Part shown: piece after piece, positions 9,609 through 20,218 of the stretch
Numbering within the stretch: the first letter of the stretch is position 1
Layout: every line of letters begins with the position of its first letter
The notes under the pieces: model-generated
The model's database searches: none
Seen by the model: only the letters and a program-made list of their open reading frames with translations
What the model was told of the DNA's origin: nothing
Position numbers and translations under genes: made by a program
Assembly (NCBI GenBank): GCA_020631735.1
Contig: CM036223.1
Location: 13,827,356-13,891,355 of the forward strand
Source: Saccharum officinarum
Lineage: Eukaryota > Streptophyta > Magnoliopsida > Poales > Poaceae
Direction: 5' to 3'
Length of the DNA stretch: 64,000 bases

Positions 9609-12196
9609 TTAGGCCACCAACACCAGCACCAGCGCCATGGCGATCGTCACCCACCGGGCGAACAGGGACGATGGCGCAGCGGCGGCCTTGTCCGCTGCAT
9701 CGTCGGTTGAGTCATCAGCAGACGGGCCATCTGCAGATTCGTCCGAAGGCGCAGAGGCGGCGGAGCCGCTGCTAGGCTTCTTCTTCTTCTTCTTTGGCCC
9801 TGCTTCTGGAGCGGGTGCAGGCGCTAGGTCTGCCGTTTTTGCCTTGAACAGCTCCTTAGGCTGCAGGAACTTGGACATGGCATAGACGGCGAGCGGGTCG
9901 TCGTCCCTGACGGTGGCCTGGATGGTGGAGGTGATGACCGTGGTGTCGAGCGTGACGGTGTCCTCCTTGCTCTCGGCCTCGTAGGTGTAGTCCTTCTTGG
10001 CGACGCTGGTGGTGGCCAGCGTGGTGACCTTGCCCTTGTTGGACTTGAGGAACTGCATGGAGTAGTAGTCCGGCACGGCGTGGTACAGCAGGATGGCCGT
10101 CTTGGCCTTGGCCGTCAGGTTCTTGAACTTGGGCATGAAGGCCGCCACCGCCGCGTCGACGGGACAGAAGATGGTCAGCGCCGTGTCCTTGGTGCCGTTG
10201 AGGGTGTCGAACACCTTGGGGTCGGCGGCCAGGAGCCCCGCGAAGCTCTTGCAGTACTTCTTGGAGAGGATGTCGGTGAGGTTGACGGGCGCCGGCGGGG
10301 CCACGGGCGCCTCCGCCTCCGGGGACGACAGCACGCCGCTCACCTGGAGCACCGAGTAGTCGTACCGGTGGCTCTCGATCTGCTTCACGTAGGTCACGGG
10401 CTTCACCGTGTCCGCCGCGTCGTCCACGATGAACGACACCTTGCCGCCGCGGTGCTGCGTTATGTTCACGTATCCTGCCATGCCGGGGGCAAATCCGGAT
10501 CGCTGCACATCACATCGATGAGGGGCATCCGTTAGTTATGCACCGACCACCAAAGCTATTGGACTATTTGAGGCACGGTGTGTAATGTCAAATACTTCCA
10601 CCGTTACAAATTCAAATAAAGTTCACTCTGCTTTTATCCAAGTCAAATTTTAAAATTTGACCATGTTTTAAAAAAACTATATTTAATACATACAAATTTA
10701 AATAAATTTTGTATAAAAATATTTTACAAGAATGTAATGAAATAAGTTTAATGTTAGACTGCTCACAGCATTATTGCTGCTGAAAAAAAAAATCCATAGC
10801 CACACACACCAATGCCAGGACCATATCTAGTCAGAGTGGGGCCCAAGCAACCAGAACCATCCCCTTGACGGCTTGACCCCTTCTTTCAGGTTGGCTGAAA
10901 AATGTTTTTTTATTTGCTCAGCAACAGAGAAAAAAAATGATTCTCCGATGGTATGATTTTTATATCAGTCTGCAGTCTGCACTCAGTGACCTTTTTTTTT
11001 TTTTGTGAAAGAGTGCCGTCGGTGACTTGGGCCTTGTTCACTTCCCATCCCAATCCAAAATATTTCCTCTTCCACCTATCACATCAAATCTTTCGACGCA
11101 TGCATGGAGCATTAAATATAGGTAAAAAAATAACTAATTACATAGTTTGTCTGTAAATGTCGGGACGAATCTTTTAAGCCTAGTTAGTCTATGATTGGAT
11201 AAATTTTGCCAAATAACAACGAAAGATACTGCAGTAACTTTTCCCCTACTCTTCGCAACACAGCCTGAGAGAACGGTAAAAAGCGGATTTGAGCTGGTCC
11301 GGTAAATCCAGAGATTCCATAGGGTGAAAAAAATAGGGTATGTTACTGTTTCGGGAACCTTGTGATTTGTGTATCATGTCGCCGGAGAGGCCAACACGTG
11401 CATGTGCGTGGGCACCACTTCAAAAGCGACTTGTGGAGTTGGCACTAAAAATGGATTCAGCTAATTAAGGTTCCACAGGCATTAGCTATGAAATTTAAGT
11501 TTTTTAAAAAAACAATCAGGGAAAACTAAAGGCGCACTTTTTCTCCAAACAAAACAAAACTAGTACGACTAAATCGAAATTTGTGCTTTTAGCTAGCACA
11601 AAGCTGACCAAAACTAGTATTTTTTTTCTTTTACATTCAGAATGGCTGATACTAGAAAATATCCAAGGCTAGAACTAGAAGCAAACAAGAGCTTCAAACT
11701 GTCTAATGCCGATGCACATCGTTTTCTTTTTTTTTGGAAAACTAGTATGACGCTGCAGATCTAGCTAGCAACAAACAAAGAAACAAGGGTACCCAAGAAA
11801 ACACCCCGAGCAGGAATAATCCGCGGGTCAATTAATTACCTGGAACAAGGTGGATGCGGCGGTGGCGGCGTGCGACAGCTGCTTGAGCTTCTTGTCGTCG
11901 TAGTAGTCGGCGACGACGTGGAGCTCGAGGATGTGGCGGAGGGTGCCGAGCGAGTAGTGGCCCCCCGTGAGGTGGCCCATGTCGCCGTTGGCCACGGCGA
12001 GCACGGTGATGGTCCGGTCCCGGTTGATGTCGCCGGCGAGGTGCGTCTCGTTGAGCAGCTTGCAGAACTGCGAGAACTCGTCGTGCTTCCCCAGGATCTG
12101 CAGGATGTCGAACCCCTCCGCCGCCGGCGTCAGCGTGGCGGCGCACACCGCCACCACCGCCGCCGCCACGGCCAGCCGGCGCCGCCGCAGGTCCAT
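9609..12196 (-). CDS. Fasciclin-like arabinogalactan protein, two FAS1 domains, GPI-anchored
   Basis: This predicted plasma-membrane/cell-wall adhesion glycoprotein has two exons: exon 1 at 12196-11840 (119 codons, ends CAG before GTAATT) and exon 2 at 10502-9609 (preceded by TGTGCAG). They join in phase 0 into 416 residues. Residues 1-27 form a signal peptide after an Arg-rich start. FAS1 domain 1 spans about 29-175 and domain 2 about 192-340, with the YH motif at 259-260. N-glycosylation sequons include NET 49-51, NIT 132-134, NLT 193-195, NGT 221-223 and NLT 247-249. Ala-Pro glycomodules lie at about 180-191 and 346-351. Lys356-361 is followed by an acidic Ser/Asp/Ala stretch and a hydrophobic tail (about 399-416) fitting a GPI signal. 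The Met at 12196 is the first that gives a signal peptide; the open frame upstream is leader. The order matches the FLA1/FLA2-type family; the exact orthologue is not determined. Confidence 0.93.
10503..11839 (-). other. Intron of the FLA gene
   Basis: A single phase-0 intron of 1337 bases has GT (minus-strand GTAATTAATT) and AG (GATGTGATGTGCAG) ends. It is AT-rich with several homopolymer A/T runs and contains one TIR element at about 11029-11267. Joining the two exons keeps the FAS1 domain continuous across residue 119/120. Confidence 0.88.
11029..11267. mobile_element. MITE inside the FLA intron
   Basis: The sequence starts gggccttgttcacttccc and ends near cttcgcaacacagcc. It is closely similar to the element at 13640-13883, sharing aaatctttcgacgcatgcat and gtttgtctgtaaatgtcg. 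It lies wholly inside the intron and does not touch the splice sites. Confidence 0.75.
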
Positions 12197-13464
12197 CGCC
12201 GGCGAGCTAGCGGATGGGGGCGAGGCAGGGGAGTTTGTGAGTGGAGAGAGCAGAGCAGTAATGGAGTGTCGGCGGCTGGCGGGGGGGGGGGGGTGCAGTT
12301 CGTGAGTGGAGAGCGGAGCACTGCAGTGCACTGATGGTGGAGTGGAGCAGGTGAAGTGTGGGGTAATGTAGTGTAATGCCAGCCATGTGCAGCCTGGCAA
12401 GCGTCGTCCCGGTGTTCTAATTAGCGCCCTTGGAGTTTGGGGATAATTACGTGGATGCCATCGCCGGTCGTTGTATACCGTGGTAGCACCGATGACTGGT
12501 TTCGGCAGTCGCGGATCTAGAGGAGTGTTTAGAGCCGTTATAAGGGACAAATCCGGGTATAAATTAAATAAATAATTATATATACGTAAAAGAAAAGAAA
12601 GGATAGATGGTGCGTTTCGTAACGCAGTCAGCCAGACAGCCAGTGATGCACATGCACGTACGCCAAAGTGAAATCCAGACGCAGGCTCTTGCTTCCACCG
12701 ACACACCCCGGATACTCTATCCTCCCCTGGGATGATCGCGGTAGGTAGGGCGTCGTCCTTTCAGCTGGACTGCTGGAGCCTGGAGCCCGCCTGGAGCGTT
12801 CCGCGCCGGATGATACAACGTCCGACAATAACTCATTATGTTGTCTCATTCTGTTGTAATGACTAATTGTTGATTGAGACTAGAACGATTTCGTCTTCCA
12901 CAACCTCTGGGTTCATCAGAGAACGGCTTACTGCACTCACACGGTGAGACAAAGCATATAAAATACTTCGTTTTTTTATATAAAACAAAAAGGTGCAAGT
13001 ATTTCATATCCCTAATCTTGATGTCTAAATAAGAGCAACTTCGAAGAGCCCATCTAAAAATAGGCCTCAAATTCCATAATTTAGCCATTATCTAAAATCG
13101 AAAACCTCTTAAAAAGATAGTGACCTGCAGCAGTCTATCTAAATAGCTCCTCTCATAGTATTGCCACATCATCTTTTTTGTGGATCCATTGCGTCCTAGT
13201 CCGCCACCGGAACGTCACCGGGCCTTTGCTTCTTCCGTGGCCGGCCGCCTAGACACAACCATCACGGTGGTAGCTCGGCTCGTTGGCTATTTGCACCCAA
13301 GCTACAGCAGCGGCCATGCTAGGTAGCCTTGTTGACGCCCGTGCATCCGGCCTTGGCTAGCACTTGGAGGTCGCCCAGTTTATCAAAATTCGAATGGCCG
13401 GCCGGCTGACTAGGGGTGGTTCGGTTACGGTAGAACGAGCCTAGCAATTATTCCAACAGATGAA
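12197..13464 (-). promoter_or_regulatory. FLA 5' leader and upstream region
   Basis: This is the sequence upstream of the FLA start codon on the minus strand. A run of 13 G (12281-12293, C in the transcript) lies about 85-97 bases before the ATG. A TA-rich stretch at about 12565-12590 could supply a TATA element roughly 380 bases upstream, but this is weak. An ACGT core (attacgtgg) lies near 12445-12455. No other gene is seen; an ORF reading through 12197-12706 is just the open leader frame. Confidence 0.45.
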
Positions 13465-13639
13465 GGGTGTGTTCACTTCCCCATACAACAACAACGACAT
13501 AGCCTTTTGTCCCAAGCAAGTTGGGGTAGGCTAGAGATGAAACCCAAAAGAGACGAGAAACAGGGAGACACATAAAGGGACATAAAGGGCACAAGACAAA
13601 AGATTTCCTCTTTTACCATTCCAAAGTTGGGGTAGCCTT
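13465..13639 (-). mobile_element. Au-SINE-like 3' end inserted in a MITE fragment
   Basis: At 13465 a MITE terminus (gggtgtgttcacttcccc) begins and is cut off after about 20 bases by acaacaacaacgacatagcc. The reverse complement of the next stretch is a TTG-repeat tail preceded by CAACTTGCTTGGGAC, which I recognise as the 3' end of plant Au-type SINEs. The SINE is 5'-truncated or diverged beyond about 13545. A short MITE-like piece (tttcctcttttaccatt) follows and the intact MITE starts at 13640. Confidence 0.65.
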
Positions 13640-13883
13640 GGGTGTGTTCACTTCCCCATCCCAACCCAAAATATTTTCTCTTTTACCCATTACATCAAAT
13701 CTTTCGACGCATGCATGGAGTATTAAATGTAGGTAAAAAAGATAACTAATTGCATAGTTTGTCTGTAAATGTCGAGACGAATCTTTTGAGCCTAGTTAGT
13801 CCATGATTGGACAAATTTTGCCAAATAACAACGAAAGATGCTACAGTAACTTTTCACCTACTTTTTGCGAAGTGAACACACCC
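13640..13883. mobile_element. MITE with perfect 15-bp terminal inverted repeats
   Basis: The 244-base element begins gggtgtgttcacttc and ends gaagtgaacacaccc, a perfect 15-base inverted pair. The interior matches the intron element at 11029-11267 and more distantly the 7611-8857 cluster. It is non-coding. The superfamily is not assigned because the flanks do not give an unambiguous target duplication. Confidence 0.85.
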
Positions 13884-14400
13884 GAAGCTTATACAAATTT
13901 AGCTGGCATTCTAGCGTGGAATTTTTCCAGGCGGTCATCTCAGGGGAAACGAACTAGGCCTAGGGGGGATGGGGAACGACTAGTACGTACAACGTAGCAT
14001 AAGTGAGGGCGGAGCTCTTGCAGATGGCGGATGCGACGAGCTTTGCGTAGTGCCACGGCTTGATTTTGAGGAGCTCCAAGGGCCCAGGCACGGACGGCGA
14101 ACCTCCAATAGAAGGGCCAGGGCAGCGTGGTGGGGAACCGGCATGCCGCGTGCGGAGTGCTGGAAAGGGCAGATGCGAGTCGGAGACTCGCAGTGGGAAA
14201 TGACCAGGACAGCGCGGGAAAGCGAGATAGCAAGCGGTGCTCACTGGCTTTCTTTGGCCACCAAGATTGACGGGATAGACGGCGGGGTATTTTATAATCC
14301 TGGTACAATATCTGTTGAAATCTATTTTGCAGCATATAAATTGTCTAAATCAGATTCTACATTAAGAATAACAACTCGGTTGGAGTTGCTCTAACTCCAA
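13884..14400. other. GC-rich island, no recognised gene
   Basis: A locally GC-rich stretch with overlapping open frames on both strands (for example minus 13940-14335 and plus 14050-14394). None shows a domain, and the openness is expected from base composition. It could be a captured gene or promoter fragment; I cannot tell. Confidence 0.4.
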
Positions 14401-15572
14401 ACGAGAGATGATGAAAACAAAAATAACAATAGTTCTGAGGCCAGTCTCAGTGATAGTTTCATGAGAGCTTCATTTGTATTTAATAGGATGCCACATAAGC
14501 ATTTTTTGATGACATGACAACGTTTTAATAAAGAGAGACAAGAATTGAGTTTGATGGAGATGAAACTCTCTTGGCACGATTATCAACTCTATAAGTCACA
14601 GAATTAAATGCCTATGAAACTATAAAATAAATTTTTGCATTGAAAGTGAATGTTTCGACCAAGTTTCATTTCATTCCGTATGACATGACCGTCTTTGAAA
14701 CAACGCAATGAAACTCTCTACTGAGACTGACCTAATTGGCAGTACTTACAACACTTGGACAAAGTGCAATATTAGATAAATGTATGCATCAATCAATATA
14801 CCTATTTTACCATGTAACATGGTAAAAAAGACCAGAAAACTATCACGTAGTCACGAGGGTTTTTACTGTGGTACTCCTAATAAATAACCGTGAGTTGTTT
14901 ATTTATTTTCCGATATTACAATCATGTATTATCCTTCAGGAGGTAATAGGATATTTATTTAATTATTTTTATTTTGTATAAAATATATTAAATAAAAAAG
15001 TTTTAGATACATTTTTTTCTAAATTTAATTGATGCATGTGTGATTTGGTGGATATGATAAATTCTTTTTCTTTTGTATCTTTGGACTTGATATATACTAG
15101 CAAACATGCACATGCGTTGTAACAGGATCTAATACGTAGTGAGTTATAGCATGGGTCATATGTTCGAGTAAAAAATTAAACTAATTTAGTGGTAAAAATC
15201 TTTGTTTCTTAAGGAGTCAAAGATTAAAATGCCTATGATCTCTTTATTTATTGTTTGTTTTTACTCTTATTATATTTATTAGAACACGAAAAAACTAGGT
15301 GGAGAAAACAATGAAAACAAAATCAGAAAAGTCGAGCTAGTGTAAAAAACATCCATAAGGAAAAATCTGAGCATACTCGAAGCCAAGTAGAAGACAATCA
15401 TGACAAAAATTGGAATGTAATTTAGAAAATAGCCATGGAAAAAAAATCAGAACATATACGGAGCTAAGTGAAAAGCGTCAAAATGAACGTAAAGCAACAC
15501 GTACTCGGAGCAAGTAAAAACAGACAAACCGAAAAAAGTGAAAAAAGAACGTAAAAGAAACTAAACAAAGAA
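14401..15572. other. AT-rich intergenic sequence, nothing recognised
   Basis: This is low-complexity AT-rich DNA with many A and T runs. I see no ORF with a domain, no clear terminal repeats and no RNA gene. Confidence 0.5.
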
Positions 15573-16076
15573 ATTCTACCCTTCTTTCGCCTTTATTAGA
15601 TTGCTATCCATATATTTTTGTATTTGGATTAAGATTCTTATTCTGGTTACTCAGAGTTAGAGATATCTAATTGGACTAAGATTCCTAGTTATCCATATTA
15701 TTTTATTTTTTCTATTTGTATTAAGATTCCTATTCACCTAAAATCGAATAAATCTAATTGGATTAGGATTACTAGTTATATAAAGAGAAGGGTTATAGGC
15801 TATTTTCCACATTCACAAAGTTAGTTAAGGGATGGCCGGATCAAAAAATAGGTGGAGAGAAATTTTACCTCTTTATTATTAGATATAGATATATATTTCG
15901 ACTAAGATTCCTATTCACTCAAAATCGGAGAGATCTAATTTGATTATGATTTTTAGTAGTTATATAAAGAGAAGGGCTATAGGCTATTTTTTACATTCAC
16001 AAAGTTAGTTAAGGGATGACCGGACAAAAAAATAGGTGTTGAGAAATTATGTCTCTTTATTATTATGTATAGATTG
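15573..16076. repeat. Tandem duplication, about 181-base units
   Basis: Two clear units (about 15721-15900 and 15901-16076) share aagattcctattcac, tatataaagagaaggg and cacaaagttagttaagggat in the same order. A partial, more diverged unit precedes them (about 15573-15720, with ggattaagattcttattc and ctaattggactaagattcct). Small indels and substitutions separate the units. There is no coding potential. Confidence 0.75.
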
Positions 16077-17674
16077 CAATTGAATTTTATATGTGACTTG
16101 ATACACTCGATTTCCATGTGTGCCACGCATGATTAAGTGTTGCCGTAGGTTGTAGAGACGTGCATAGCATGTGATAGGGGATTACGTGTTCCTGTGCACG
16201 CGTGTTAGGTGAGTGGATAACGTATTACCGTTACGTTTGCAACTTTTAGATCCGATAAAAATACGCTTGATTTCGTCAGATAATATGAAGTGAATAGTTC
16301 AAATTTGGATTTACATTCAGATATATCAACTTGATTTCGAAGACAACAAATATCAGTTTGCTTTATCAAATATTTTAGTACAACTTAAATAATTATGCAT
16401 GTACACACTTAAAATATGAGTGTAAAAGGTCTTGAAACATATTTATAATAAAAGAAATTTTACAATGGTTGAAAAAAAACATGAGTCATCTATTGGATGA
16501 GATCGGACTGTGCAAAAATAGGAGGTATCCAATTAAAATTACCTAGGGGTATCAAATAGGTGGTGATAGTATCAAAATAGGTGAGGCCAGTACTAAAATA
16601 AGTGGGACCGAATCTTAATTTTTATTAATTATATAAATTATGGTAAAGGGTAAAACAATAATTCATTATCCTCCATGGGTAAAATGTAACACCCCTCCGT
16701 CATTTTTCTCCCATCGCCGTGTATATGCAGCGCTCAGCGTGCTCTAGCAGCCGCGGCGCCACCGAGCCAACGCCCTCTAGGTGTGCCGCCACCGCTGCTC
16801 GCCCGTCCGCGCACAGCTCCGCCTCTGTCACCCGCCTTTCGGCCGATGAGGGCGCCGACGCCGCGTCTCTCCATCGCCATCTATTCACCCTTCAGCAGCC
16901 CTGCCGAATGCCGACGACAGCAGTCGGCTCACCACACCGACGGTTTGCTCTCCAGCGTCCAGCCCTCAAGATCCGTTTCGGGCCATCTCCTGCAGTCCCT
17001 CGAGGGATGCCGCCCAGCTGCCACTCTTGCCAGCACGGGCATAGCGCAAGCGTCGTCACCGCCTAGCTGCCCAGCTCCGCCCACCTTGTATGCTGCCACC
17101 GCCGCACATCCAGCCGCGCAGGCGCGCTGTGCACAGTTCCACCAGGAACGCCATGGCTATCTCCGTGCCTCCATCACCCGCTAGCCGGCAGTTTTCTGAA
17201 TGATGGTGTTATTCCGTGTTGCAGTACGCACAGACTATCCAAGGGCTTGGCTTCCGAGCTCTGTTCAAAGACAATGCTTTTGTTACTTTGATTCGTTCAG
17301 AAAGGAAAATGATTCCTGACCTCTCACGGTCTCACCTTGATTGATTGAATGGGTTCTGATGACATGCTTTAGAGGTTGTATGTGCGGTTCAGGTTCGGTA
17401 GGGAATAGATCAAGAAGGAACCTGTGGTCTGTGGATCATCTTGAAGCTAGTGAAAGTTATCACTTCGGCAGGGGTCGTCTGCAACAGATTTGTGGCACAT
17501 CCGTGCAGCGTGCTAAGGGTCAAAACAACAATTACTGATATAGCCCCATAATAAAAATTACATTTAATAAATAGTATAATCTTCTTCAATTAATTGCCCG
17601 GAAAACAGGAAAAACGAAAGTACCTGGAAGGCTGGAAGTACCCAAGTACTTTCCCAACCATGGTAAACTAGAAC
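16077..17674. other. Intergenic sequence with a GC-rich patch at 16690-17190
   Basis: AT-rich DNA is followed by a Pro/Ala/Ser-coding GC-rich patch in overlapping frames, with no domain. The patch is preceded by tgtaacacccctcc (about 16687), which resembles a gypsy LTR start, but I find no matching end. At about 17220-17340 an exon-like stretch follows a TTGCAG. No gene can be supported. Confidence 0.35.
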
Positions 17675-17878
17675 AACCCTCGTTATGCATCCTGAGCTCT
17701 TTATTTGCAACAACTTTGCATCGATCCCATCCTAATAACATGATCTTGGGGAAGGAAATCTAAAGAAACGAAACCCTCATTATGCATCCTGAGCTCTTAT
17801 CTGCGACAATTTTGCATCGATCCCATCCTAATAACATGATCTTGGGGAAGGAACAAAGGAAGTATAAAGAAACGAAAC
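17675..17878. repeat. Direct tandem duplication, 97-base period
   Basis: The block from aaccctc through tatgcatcctgagctctta and tcgatcccatcctaataaca to gaaggaa occurs at 17675-17771 and again from 17772. The second copy has a few substitutions and a roughly 10-base insertion near its end. The copies are similar enough to suggest a fairly recent local duplication. Confidence 0.85.
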
Positions 17879-18273
17879 GCAGCAAGAATAAAGAACGCGA
17901 AAACCCCGCAAATTCCAACGCGCAAACTACAAGCGGGAAATGGAAAAACCAGAAGAGCCCATGCGGCAGCCAAGCTACCCGTGAACGTGAAGGTTGGGGC
18001 ACGAAGAACTGAGCGGCTGGAACTGGAACAAGAGCAAGGAAGATGGAAGAATCAGCATGGGAGGCTAGCTGGCGAGGAGGAGGGGAACGCGGCGGGCGGT
18101 GGACGGCGAGGCAGAGAGCGTCAGAGCACGAACTGGAGAGACGCCGCGGTGGCTGCGCTCCGGGGTTTATGCAACAGCCAGCTGGGTGTGGACGGTGTCG
18201 ATTAGAGTCAGAGTAGAAATGGATGGCTCAAATGAGCACACGTGGTGGCCAAGGCCTAGTTTCTTGTTGGTTA
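17879..18273. other. Intergenic stretch left of the PIF/Harbinger element
   Basis: Purine-rich sequence with short open frames lacking recognisable motifs. The TTA at 18271-18273 is the left target-site duplication of the element starting at 18274. Confidence 0.45.
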
Positions 18274-19116
18274 GGGCCTATTTGCCAGGGATTCGGATTC
18301 ATTAGTTTGGATCCACCAAAATATTTTCCAAACAGTCTACATCCACCAAATTTAGATTCACCAAAATGACGGATCTGGGGGCTGGATTCACCATTTTGGT
18401 GGATCTCCTTAAGGGGTGCTCTACAAATGGACGTTTTGTACCTCCTCGTGGAGTTAGAAACAAATTACCCACCTTTGCCACTGGTTACACACCCCTTCCT
18501 GCGTACTGGTTCGATTCTTTTTCTTCCCACCCCGACCGCGCCCCTTCTCATCCCGTCACGCCGTGCCCCTTCTCCACCCGAGGCAGCCGCGCCGCCCATC
18601 CTCTCCCTCCATCCCTCCCCTATGGCGAGCTCCCCATGGCCGGATCCGGTAGATCCGGTCCTCCTCGACCTCCTACACCCCCTTCTTCGTCTGAATCCAT
18701 GGGGAAGGCCGCTCCTAGGGTTGGGCTGTCTCGTCAGCTTTGGAGCGCGGCCACCGGAGCTCCTCCTCCCGACGTCGCTGCCGGCGGCATGCCCCCTTCG
18801 GCCGGCGTGTCTGGAGTCGCCGCTAGTGGCATGCCCCCTCAGGCAGCCACGACCGTTCTTGGCCCGGCCGACGTACAGGGAGTCACAACAAGCGTCGAGC
18901 TCGGCATGGCCGACGCACAGGCTGCCACGGCCGGCCACCAGCCCTCCATGGTCGCCGCTCAATAGTTCGACCTGGCCGGCCAGCAGGCTGCCATGGGCAC
19001 CGGTGGTTCTTCGTCACAGCAGCAAGTGAGAATATGTGCTCCGTCGACCAACAAGAGGGAAAGAGATGATGAGGTATATATTTCTCTTCCAATTTTCTCT
19101 TCACCCCGATGAACAA

Positions 19117-19839
19117 GTGAAGTATATTGGAAAAACAGGGATACCCACCCAAAATGTCTTAGCAGTTTGTGATTTTAGCATGTGGTTCACATATGTATCC
19201 ACGGGTCAAGCGGGATCTACGCATGACACAAGTGTGCTACACAATGCAATCAATGTGTATGAAAAATTATTCCCACATCCTCCTCAAGGTAATATGAATG
19301 AATAATTAATCGTTTATTCTCTTTTGTATGATACAAAATATTAACTTATATTATTTTCACCATGTTTAGGCAAATACTATGTTGTTGATGCCGGTTATCC
19401 TAATCGGCCCGGCTATCTAGCTCCTTACAAGGGTGAAAGATATCATATGCTGGAGTGGCATAGAGGTACGGAACCCAAAACACCTAAGGAAAAATTCAAT
19501 CGCATTCACTCTTCTATTCGAAATATTATTGAGAGGTCTTTTGGAGTTTGGAAAATGAAGTGGCAAATTCTATACAAGATGCCCAACTACCCGACTTGGA
19601 AGCAAAAAATGGTGGTTGTTGCTTGTATGGTCCTTCACAATTTTATTTGTGAGCATGATAGTGAAGATGCAGACTTTGCTCGTTTCGATCGTGATCCTCA
19701 TTTTGTCCCAACAATACCGGAAAGGTATAATAAATATGCAGTTACATCGGATGGTTCTACATCGGAAGCCAATGCCGCCACTATGGATAAATTTCGTGAT
19801 GACTTGGCCATGGCTCTTGCGGTTGCTTGGAACAACTAG
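19117..19839 (+). pseudogene. PIF/Harbinger transposase, DDE domain only
   Basis: The C-terminal part of a DDE_Tnp_4-type transposase would cut and join transposon ends. Similarity starts at KYIGKTGIPTQNV (19120 on) and lacks the N-terminal part, suggesting an internal deletion near 19110. Exon 1 ends at 19288. An 81-base intron (19289-19369, GT to TTTAG) joins into GKYYVVDAGYPN. Catalytic residues are retained: D in AVCDFSMW (19171-19173), D in VVDAGYP (19387-19389) and E in NIIERSFGVWK (19531-19533). It ends ALAVAWNN before the stop at 19837-19839. No in-frame start with the missing helix-turn-helix region is evident, so I call it a pseudogene despite the intact triad. Confidence 0.85.
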
Positions 19840-20133
19840 CATGTAATGGAAGACTAGTCCTCATTTTGTGTGTCATGGACCTTTGCTCTCTTTAGATATT
19901 TTTATGTATGAACAATTGTAATATTATTGAGATGTTGTCATGGACAGGGTTAATTAATCATCTATTTTGTGTGTCAAGATATTGCATTTTTGTTAAAAAT
20001 ACAAAAGACGCGCTCTACATGTATCATATTACGACCCAAGGGCAAAATAGACCATTCATAACAAAGCAGACCATTTGTGAATCTGGGTTTACTATTTTGC
20101 CAAACAGTTCCTTGGTAGATCTAGGGTGGATAT

Positions 20134-20152
20134 CAGATCCACGGTGGATCTG
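20134..20152. repeat. Perfect subterminal palindrome in the PIF/Harbinger element
   Basis: The arms cagatccac and gtggatctg (9 bases each) surround a single base. They lie about 65 bases from the right end of the transposon, among other ggtggatc-type repeats that also occur near the left end. A transposase-binding role is inferred only. Confidence 0.6.
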
Positions 20153-20218
20153 ATCCATGGTGAATCCCAGATCCAAATTCACTTTTCTAGTGATGAATCT
20201 TTGCCAAACAGACCCTTA

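Larger units (their letters stand above)
18274..20215 (+). mobile_element. PIF/Harbinger DNA transposon, internally deleted
   Basis: The element is 1942 bases and flanked by TTA (18271-18273 and 20216-20218), the typical PIF/Harbinger target duplication. The termini are imperfect inverted repeats: left gggcctatttgccagggattc, right complement gggtctgtttggcaaagattc. Subterminal repeats built on ggtggatc/gattcacca occur at both ends. The interior holds the C-terminal transposase part. The 5' half (about 18440-19100) encodes a GC-rich Pro/Ala/Ser frame of unknown meaning. The element is probably non-autonomous in its present form. Confidence 0.88.

Noticed and set aside
10080..10535. Plus-strand ORFs of 88-151 codons over FLA exon 2, and similar ones at 11870-12334
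   Set aside because: They are antisense shadows of a GC-rich real coding region, with His/Arg/Val-rich composition and no domain.
13940..14394. Protein-coding gene in the GC-rich island
   Set aside because: Open frames on both strands with no recognisable domain, start context or splice structure.
16687..17190. Another gypsy LTR starting at tgtaacacccctcc
   Set aside because: No matching LTR end, partner copy, primer site or target duplication was found.
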